NCBI RefSeq assembly: GCF_036174265.1
Contig: NZ_CP108055.1
Span: forward strand, 3,844,001 to 3,908,000
DNA: 64,000 bases
From: Streptomyces sp. NBC_00285
GTDB lineage: Bacteria > Actinomycetota > Actinomycetes > Streptomycetales > Streptomycetaceae
Direction of reading: 5' to 3'
This document shows, piece by piece, positions 58,768 through 64,000 of the stretch. The position numbers and the translations under genes were made by a program. Under the pieces are notes generated by a model. The model was not told where the DNA came from and ran no database searches. It saw only the letters and a program-made list of their open reading frames with translations. The stretch's first letter is position 1. Every line of letters begins with the position of its first letter.

Positions 58768-59835
58768 TCACACCTTCGGCTGTGCGCTGGTGGCCAGGGA
58801 TCCGCAGAGCGCCGTCGCACTGCCCGTCGCGAACGGATCCGTGCCGGCCGGTCCGCCCGCCTTCGCGCTCTGGCCGGCCAGCAGGGGGTGCAACCGGTTC
58901 GTGGAGTCCTCCGCGCACGACAGCGGCCCGGCCTGGACGTAGGAGACGACCAACTGGGCCGTGTGCATCCGCAGGTCGTCCCGGTCGAACCGGAAGTGCA
59001 GCTCGCGCCGGACGGTGAACAGCGAGACCTCGGCATCCGCGCCGACGGTCGATCGCAGCGCGTAGACGAAGGTGTGGTCCGCGGTGACCTCCAGTGTCGA
59101 CGAGTCGGTCTCGGCGGCCTGGAGACTGCCCTGCACCCGGATCCTGTCGTCGGCCAGGTGTGCCTCGGCGGGGTCGAAGCGGACCAGCCACCCGGTCGGC
59201 GCGTGCCGCCCGTCCGCCGTCGGGTGGGCGAAACTCTGGTCGAACTGGTCGAGTTGGTCCGTGTCGAGGAGGACCCGCACTCCGCGGACCTGGTCACCGG
59301 CGAGGACGTCCGGGTCGAGCGAGGACCGCACGATGTAGTCCTTGGCCGTGGTCAGCGCGCTCACGACCTGGCTGTCGGAGAAGTGCTCGGTGCGGCGGGA
59401 GACCGGCAGCGGGATGCCCTCGGCGCCGATACGGAACTGCGCGGCGGGGCTGTGCGCGTACAGGTACTCGGCGTCGGGGTGGCCCGGGACGCTGCCCTCG
59501 GGGGCCAGCGGGATGACGGTCATCCGCAGCGGCTCGACGGGCTGCTGGACCGCGGAGGTCTGGTAGGGGTTCCGTACGCCCATGTAGATCGCGGTGCCGA
59601 AGGCGAGGGCGATCAGCAGGACCAGAATGAGCGCCTGCCGGGACAGTCCCCGGCGCAGCGGCGGGCGGCGGCGCACGGCGGGCGCGTGGTCGGCGATGCG
59701 CTCGTGCGCGGAGTACTCCTGGAGACGGGCAGCGCGGACGAACGACTCGTCGAAGACGACGGATCGGTACTCTTCCTCGCCACCTCCGGGGCCGCCCTCG
59801 GGTGTCCCCTCAGGCGGGTCTCCTGGCCCTCCCAT
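58768..59835 (-). CDS. Membrane protein, SVVFDESFV-motif paralog 1
   Basis: A 355-residue protein with one membrane segment near residues 68-88 (ALILVLLIALAFGTAIYMGV). The Gly/Pro-rich cytosolic N-terminus carries EEEYRSVVFDESFVRAARLQEYSAHERI, and the extracytoplasmic part holds LRMTVIPLAPEG, DDLRMHTAQLVVSYVQ and two Cys (LSCAEDSTN, TALCGSL) that may pair. Such proteins sit beside proA in Streptomyces. Its cytosolic motif recurs in the next gene. Function unknown. Confidence 0.75.
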   Translation of the reverse strand: MGGPGDPPEGTPEGGPGGGEEEYRSVVFDESFVRAARLQEYSAHERIADHAPAVRRRPPLRRGLSRQALILVLLIALAFGTAIYMGVRNPYQTSAVQQPVEPLRMTVIPLAPEGSVPGHPDAEYLYAHSPAAQFRIGAEGIPLPVSRRTEHFSDSQVVSALTTAKDYIVRSSLDPDVLAGDQVRGVRVLLDTDQLDQFDQSFAHPTADGRHAPTGWLVRFDPAEAHLADDRIRVQGSLQAAETDSSTLEVTADHTFVYALRSTVGADAEVSLFTVRRELHFRFDRDDLRMHTAQLVVSYVQAGPLSCAEDSTNRLHPLLAGQSAKAGGPAGTDPFATGSATALCGSLATSAQPKV

Positions 59836-59947
59836 ATCTTCAGAGTAGGTCTCGGGGAGCTCAGGTAAACGCCCTGCTGTGCGACAAGTTCTGACAGGTT
59901 CTCACCAGGAACGTCAGAGGTCGGCCCAGGGAGTGCCCGGGACGTGC

Positions 59948-60541
59948 TCAGGGAGTCCGCGGAACCGCCGAGACGGCTGGCTGGGAGTAGTCGGCGGACG
60001 CCGAGGGGGTCACCGTGCTCGCCTGTTCCAGGCCGGTCGAGGCGGGCGGCGGAACCCGGTCGCGGCTGCCGGAGGAGGAGCCCCGGTAGACCGCGGTGAA
60101 GGCCAGCGCGACCATGCCGATGCCCATGACCAGGGCGAGCATCCAGGCGACGGGGCGGTGCCAGCGGACCTGTTTGCCGTACGTCCCCGGGGCGCCGTAG
60201 CGGCCTTCGAGGATCTCGGTGTCGTTCAGGTCGTCGAGCTCGGGATCATGGCCGAAAGCGCCGGGTCCGTAGCCGTCCTTGTACCGCTCGCCTCTGGGGC
60301 GGGCGCGGCGGGCCTCGGCCTCGGAGGCTTCCGCTCTGGCCTGGGCCGCGGCCAGGAGGCGCTCGACGGCGGTCGGCTCGTGCACCACGGCCGCCTGTAC
60401 GAAGGCCTCGTCGAAGACCACGGAGGCGAACTCTTCGTCCGACACCCCGCGGTCGTGGTCGTCGTCGGGCTCCCAGCCGTCAGGGGACGGCGTGCCCCCC
60501 ACGTCCTCCGGCACGGATCCAGAGTAGACCTGGGGGGTCAT
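59948..60541 (-). CDS. Membrane protein, SVVFDEAFV-motif paralog 2
   Basis: A 197-residue protein. The cytosolic N-terminus has EEFASVVFDEAFVQAAVVHEPTAVERL, the same motif as the neighbouring gene, then DLNDTEILEGRYGAPGTYG, one membrane segment at ~135-155 and a Ser/Thr/Pro-rich external tail. ATG at 60541 chosen for the motif-containing start. It is 112 bp from the paralog and 68 bp upstream of proA's stop. Function unknown. Confidence 0.75.
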   Translation of the reverse strand: MTPQVYSGSVPEDVGGTPSPDGWEPDDDHDRGVSDEEFASVVFDEAFVQAAVVHEPTAVERLLAAAQARAEASEAEARRARPRGERYKDGYGPGAFGHDPELDDLNDTEILEGRYGAPGTYGKQVRWHRPVAWMLALVMGIGMVALAFTAVYRGSSSGSRDRVPPPASTGLEQASTVTPSASADYSQPAVSAVPRTP

Positions 60542-60609
60542 TTTGGGCAGACGGTATGGAAATTCATCCGCCCTGTGAGACGCAGCTCGTGCGTACCCGG
60601 CAGGCCGGC

Positions 60610-61896
60610 TCAGCGGCGGATGTGCCCGTCGCCGGTGACGATGTACTTCGTGCTGGTCAGCTCCGGCAGGCCCATCGGGCCGCGGGCGTGCAGCTTCTGG
60701 GTGGAGATGCCGATCTCCGCGCCGAAGCCGAACTGCCCGCCGTCGGTGAAGCGGGTGGAGGCGTTGACCGCGACGGTCGTGGAGTCGACCAGCTGGGTGA
60801 AGCGGCGGGCGGCCTGCTGGGAGGTGGTGACGATGGCCTCGGTGTGGCCGGAGGTCCACAGCCGGATGTGTTCGACGGCCTTGTCGAGCGAGTCGACGAC
60901 GGCGGCGGCGATGTCGTAGGAGAGGTACTCGGTGTCCCAGTCCTCGAGCGTGGCCTCGACGACGGTCGCCTTGGTGTCCTTCGCGTACGCCAGCACCCGC
61001 GGGTCGGCGTGGACGGTCACCCCGGCCTCCGCGAGGGCGTCCAGGGCGCGGGGCAGGAACTCGGGGGCGATGTCCTGGTGGACGAGGAGGGTCTCGGCGG
61101 CGTTGCAGACGCTGGGGCGCTGGGCCTTGGAGTTGATCAGGATGTCGATCGCCATGTCGAGGTCGGCGTGGGCGTCGACGTAGACGTGGCAGTTGCCGGT
61201 ACCGGTCTCGATGACGGGGACGATCGACTCGGTCACGACGGTCTGGATCAGCGAGGCGCCGCCGCGCGGGATCAGCACGTCGACCAGGCCGCGGGCGCGC
61301 ATCAGCTCGCGCACGCTCTCGCGGTTCTCCCCGGGCACGAGCTGGATGGCGTCGGCGGGCAGCCCGGCCCCGCCCACGGCGTCGCGCAGGACCCGCACGA
61401 GGGCGGCGTTCGACTCGTACGCGGAGGCCGAGCCGCGCAGCAGGACGGCGTTGCCGGACTTCAGGCACAGGGCGGCGGCGTCGACCGTGACGTTCGGGCG
61501 GGCCTCGTAGATGATCCCGACGACACCGAGCGGGACGCGGACCTGGCGCAGGTCGATGCCGTTGGGCAGGGTCGAGCCGCGGACGACCTCGCCGACGGGG
61601 TCGGGCAGTGCCACGACGTCCCGGACGTCGGAGGCGATCGCGCGCACCCGCTCCGGGGTGAGGGTGAGCCGGTCGATGACGGTCTCACTGGTGCCGGCCT
61701 CGCGGGCCTTGGCGATGTCCTTGGCGTTGGCCTCGACGATCTCGCTCGTACGGACCTCCAGCGCGTCCGCGATGGCGAGCAGCGCGTCGTCCTTCTCGGC
61801 CCTCGGCAGCGGGGCGAGGTCGGCGGCGGCGGCCTTGGCCCGGTAGGCGGCCTGGGTGACCGGAGTCATGGAGTCGTACGGCGAGAGCGAGGTCAT
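60610..61896 (-). CDS. proA: Gamma-glutamyl phosphate reductase
   Basis: A 428-residue aldehyde-dehydrogenase-like enzyme. The catalytic Cys264 is in [28 protein letters not shown] and [11 protein letters not shown] are conserved; [12 protein letters not shown] binds NADPH. It reduces gamma-glutamyl phosphate to glutamate semialdehyde, the second step of proline synthesis. proB lies upstream on the same strand with one hypothetical gene between. Start ATG 61896; ATG 61869 is possible. Confidence 0.96.
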   Translation of the reverse strand: MTSLSPYDSMTPVTQAAYRAKAAAADLAPLPRAEKDDALLAIADALEVRTSEIVEANAKDIAKAREAGTSETVIDRLTLTPERVRAIASDVRDVVALPDPVGEVVRGSTLPNGIDLRQVRVPLGVVGIIYEARPNVTVDAAALCLKSGNAVLLRGSASAYESNAALVRVLRDAVGGAGLPADAIQLVPGENRESVRELMRARGLVDVLIPRGGASLIQTVVTESIVPVIETGTGNCHVYVDAHADLDMAIDILINSKAQRPSVCNAAETLLVHQDIAPEFLPRALDALAEAGVTVHADPRVLAYAKDTKATVVEATLEDWDTEYLSYDIAAAVVDSLDKAVEHIRLWTSGHTEAIVTTSQQAARRFTQLVDSTTVAVNASTRFTDGGQFGFGAEIGISTQKLHARGPMGLPELTSTKYIVTGDGHIRR

Positions 61897-61996
61897 ACCG
61901 GAAGGGTAGTGCGCCGCGCGGGGCCGTCCAGCAGATGTTTCACAGCGCGAGACGGGGTCGAAGGGGCACCGGTGGGCAGCCGCCGGAGGGCCGCCC

Positions 61997-62494
61997 TCAG
62001 AAGGGGTGGACTCCGACCGGCGACGCGGGCGGCGGACCGTAGCCTTCCGCGATCCGCTGGTGGTAGGTCTGGCGGTCGATGACCTCCAGGCCGACGATCT
62101 CCCACGGCGGCAGGCCCGCGGTCTGGCGGTGCTCGCCCCACAGGCGCAGGGCGACGGCGGCCGCGTCGTGCAGGTCGCGGGCCTCTTCCCAGTACCGGAT
62201 CTCCGCGTGGTCGTTGGCGTAGCGGCTGGTCAGCAGGAAGGGGTGGTCGTGGGCGAGCTGTTCGAGGGCGCGCCGGAGCTCCTTGAGCGGAGCCTCCTCG
62301 CCGGAGACGCTGAGCGTGACGTGCCACAGCCGGGGCAGATCCGCGGGTTCCTCATGCTGGAAGCTGTCCCCGGCGGCGACGCTCGTCAGCGTCCGCTCCT
62401 CGCCGGCCGCCCGCGCGACGGCACCGCCGGACCTGCCGCGGGAAGCGGCCGCACCGTCGCGGGACGCGGCCGCCCCAGGGCGCACTCGTCTCAC
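61997..62494 (-). CDS. Hypothetical protein between proB and proA
   Basis: A 165-residue protein. The N-terminal ~30 residues are Ala/Arg-rich; the core ([33 protein letters not shown]) and [32 protein letters not shown] show alternating strands and helices. A strong AAAGGAGG precedes the GTG start. It is located 100 bp from proA and 220 bp from proB on the same strand, but nothing links it to proline synthesis. Not recognised. Confidence 0.75.
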   Translation of the reverse strand: MRRVRPGAAASRDGAAASRGRSGGAVARAAGEERTLTSVAAGDSFQHEEPADLPRLWHVTLSVSGEEAPLKELRRALEQLAHDHPFLLTSRYANDHAEIRYWEEARDLHDAAAVALRLWGEHRQTAGLPPWEIVGLEVIDRQTYHQRIAEGYGPPPASPVGVHPF

Positions 62495-62714
62495 GACGGC
62501 CTCCTTTACGCACAGATCGACCCCACGGGTCTACGGAATGTGTCCCTGAGACAAAGTTGAGCAGGCCGCAAGAGCTCGTGGGGCGGTTTTGCGGAACGTC
62601 CACCTCAGGGCGACGCTCTTGGCAGGGCGTTCACCCCGTTTTCGGGCACCCGGGGCACGCGGGGCGCCTGTGGCGCCGGCAGCCGCCAGGCGGCCGGTGT
62701 CCGTCAGGTGGCTG
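62495..62714. other. Intergenic region, no gene seen
   Basis: About 220 bases between proB and the hypothetical gene, probably holding the promoter for the latter. No terminator hairpin was recognised with confidence. Confidence 0.35.
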
Positions 62715-63842
62715 TCAGGGGTGCAGGATCACGAGATCGTCCCGGTGGACGACCTCCCGCTCGTACGCGGGCCCCAGTTCCCGCGCCAGTTCCCGGGTGG
62801 AGCGGCCGATCAGCCGCGGGATCTCCTTGGCGTCGAAGTTCACGAGTCCGCGGGCCACCGCGTGCCCTGTGCCGTCCCGCAGTTCGACGGGGTCACCCGC
62901 GACGAACTCGCCCTCGACGGAGGCGATCCCGGCCGGCAGCAGGGACGTGCGGCGGTCGACGACCGCCTTCACCGCCCCGTCGTCCAGGGTCAGGGAGCCC
63001 TGCGGGGTGGACGCGTGCTGGAGCCACAGCAGCCGGTCCGCGGAGCGCTTGCGGGCGGGGTGGAAGTAGGTTCCGGTGTCGCCGCCGGACAGTGCGTCCG
63101 ACGCGTGGATCGTGCTGGTCAGCACCACGGGGATGCCGGCGGCGGCCGCGATCCGGGCGGCCTCGACCTTGGTGACCATGCCGCCGGTGCCGACGCCCGC
63201 CTTGCCGGCGCTGCCGATCTCGACGCTCGCCAGGTCGGCCGGTCCCCGCACCTCCGCTATCCGCGAGGTGCCCGGCCTGCTCGGGTCGCCGTCGTAGACG
63301 CCGTCGATGTCGGAGAGCAGGACCAGCAGGTCGGCGTGGACGAGATGCGCGACCAGTGCCGCGAGCCGGTCGTTGTCGCCGAAACGGATCTCGTCGGTGG
63401 CGACGGTGTCGTTCTCGTTGACGATCGGGAGGGCGCCCATCGCGAGGAGCTTGTCGAGGGTGCGGGAGGCGTTGCGGTGGTGGGCGCGGCGGCTCATGTC
63501 GTCGCTGGTCAGCAGTACTTGGCCGACGCGGACGCCGTAGCGGGCGAAGGAGGCGGTGTAGCGGGCGACGAGGAGGCCCTGGCCGACGCTGGCGGCGGCC
63601 TGCTGGCGGGCGAGGTCACGGGGGCGGCGGCGCAGCCCGAGCGGGGCGAGTCCGGCGGCGATGGCACCGGAGGAGACGAGCACGACCTCGCGCTCGCCGC
63701 CGCTACGGCACTTCGCGAGGACGTCGACGAGGGCGTCGACCCGGTCGGCGTCGAGGCCGCCGGAGGCGGTGGTCAGCGAGGAGGAGCCCACCTTGACGAC
63801 GATCCTGCGGGCCTCGCCCACGGCCTGCCTTGCCCCTGCCAC
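62715..63842 (-). CDS. proB: Glutamate 5-kinase
   Basis: A 375-residue kinase. RIVVKVGSSSLT (ATP-binding, ~15-26), VVLVSSGAIAAGLAPLG, PIVNENDTVATDEIRFGDND and GTGGMVTKVEAARIA are family motifs; a C-terminal PUA domain (LVNFDAKEIPRLIG) follows, as in bacterial ProB. It phosphorylates glutamate, the first step to proline, and is normally feedback-inhibited by proline. The GTG at 63842 has AGGA upstream. In Streptomyces the next gene upstream is usually obg, outside the window. Confidence 0.95.
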   Translation of the reverse strand: MAGARQAVGEARRIVVKVGSSSLTTASGGLDADRVDALVDVLAKCRSGGEREVVLVSSGAIAAGLAPLGLRRRPRDLARQQAAASVGQGLLVARYTASFARYGVRVGQVLLTSDDMSRRAHHRNASRTLDKLLAMGALPIVNENDTVATDEIRFGDNDRLAALVAHLVHADLLVLLSDIDGVYDGDPSRPGTSRIAEVRGPADLASVEIGSAGKAGVGTGGMVTKVEAARIAAAAGIPVVLTSTIHASDALSGGDTGTYFHPARKRSADRLLWLQHASTPQGSLTLDDGAVKAVVDRRTSLLPAGIASVEGEFVAGDPVELRDGTGHAVARGLVNFDAKEIPRLIGRSTRELARELGPAYEREVVHRDDLVILHP

Positions 63843-64000
63843 CTTGTGTCCTGTCCCCTCGCGCCACTTCGGGTACCTCGCCCGCAATGTACGCGAAGGG
63901 GACGTGGTGACGCGCATCCGTCCAGTCCCCGGACCCGGTATCGGACGCCTTTCGGGGCCGAGCCGGTTCCTCTTCCGAGAAAAGCGGAAGTACACCCTCC
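63843..64000. other. Upstream region of proB
   Basis: Probably intergenic between proB and a gene outside the window. CTTCCG (63972-63977) and CGGAAG (63985-63990) form a 6-bp hairpin that might be a terminator of the upstream gene. Nothing else recognised. Confidence 0.35.

Overview
The window is a stretch of core chromosome from a Streptomyces or close relative. GC is very high throughout and GTG starts are frequent. Coding is dense on both strands, with many 4-base start/stop overlaps. The gene content and order are as I remember them for Streptomyces: phoH, rnz, tricorn protease, rsmE, dnaJ-hrcA, hemW, lepA, rpsT, holA, comEC-comEA, leuS, rsfS, LCP, nadD, proA, proB. No phage, plasmid, IS element, CRISPR array or rRNA gene is visible. 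All identifications come from reading the translations; no database search was run.

Layout. 0-9.5 kb: the N-terminal part of PhoH, an orphan FAD subunit of a molybdenum hydroxylase, a PfkB sugar kinase, a glucarate-degradation pair (dehydratase and KDG dehydratase) facing an IclR regulator, an MFS transporter, an adenine/adenosine deaminase and RNase Z. 9.5-16.3 kb: HIT protein, tricorn-like protease, lipoprotein, VOC protein, RsmE and a nitronate monooxygenase. 16.5-22 kb: dnaJ-hrcA behind a CIRCE operator, an MBL hydrolase, a DUF3097 protein and HemW. 22-28.8 kb: a signalling cluster with a SpoIIE-type phosphatase divergent from a giant soluble poly-HAMP hybrid histidine kinase and its response regulator. 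28.9-33.6 kb: FadD, a 420-bp non-coding stretch with palindromes and a possible structured RNA, LepA and ribosomal protein S20. 33.6-34.1 kb: G-rich tandem repeats. 34.1-43.1 kb: an NTF2-like protein, HolA, arylamine N-acetyltransferase, ComEC, ComEA, DegV and a membrane protein. 43.2-46.3 kb: leuS with a leader peptide and attenuator. 46.5-49.5 kb: a two-gene membrane redox module (di-heme membrane protein plus NuoF-ferredoxin fusion). 49.6-52.9 kb: two tRNA-Ala(GGC) genes enclosing zinc-ribbon proteins, an MFS exporter and an XRE regulator. 53-64 kb: phosphatase, RsfS, a divergent LCP protein, NadD, two small membrane proteins, an M48 protease, two paralogous membrane proteins, ProA, a hypothetical and ProB.

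Most striking points. (1) leuS is preceded by a 12-codon leader, [12 protein letters not shown], with three consecutive Leu codons, then nested hairpins and an intrinsic terminator: a textbook ribosome-mediated attenuator. (2) The di-heme membrane protein and the NuoF/3Fe-4S fusion overlap by 4 bp and look like a dedicated transmembrane electron-transfer pair; one of the four NuoF cluster cysteines is replaced by Ala. (3) The poly-HAMP kinase resembles fungal group III (Nik1-type) osmosensors and sits opposite a SpoIIE phosphatase. (4) A 34-nt interspersed repeat occurs four times, three of them exactly at convergent gene ends.
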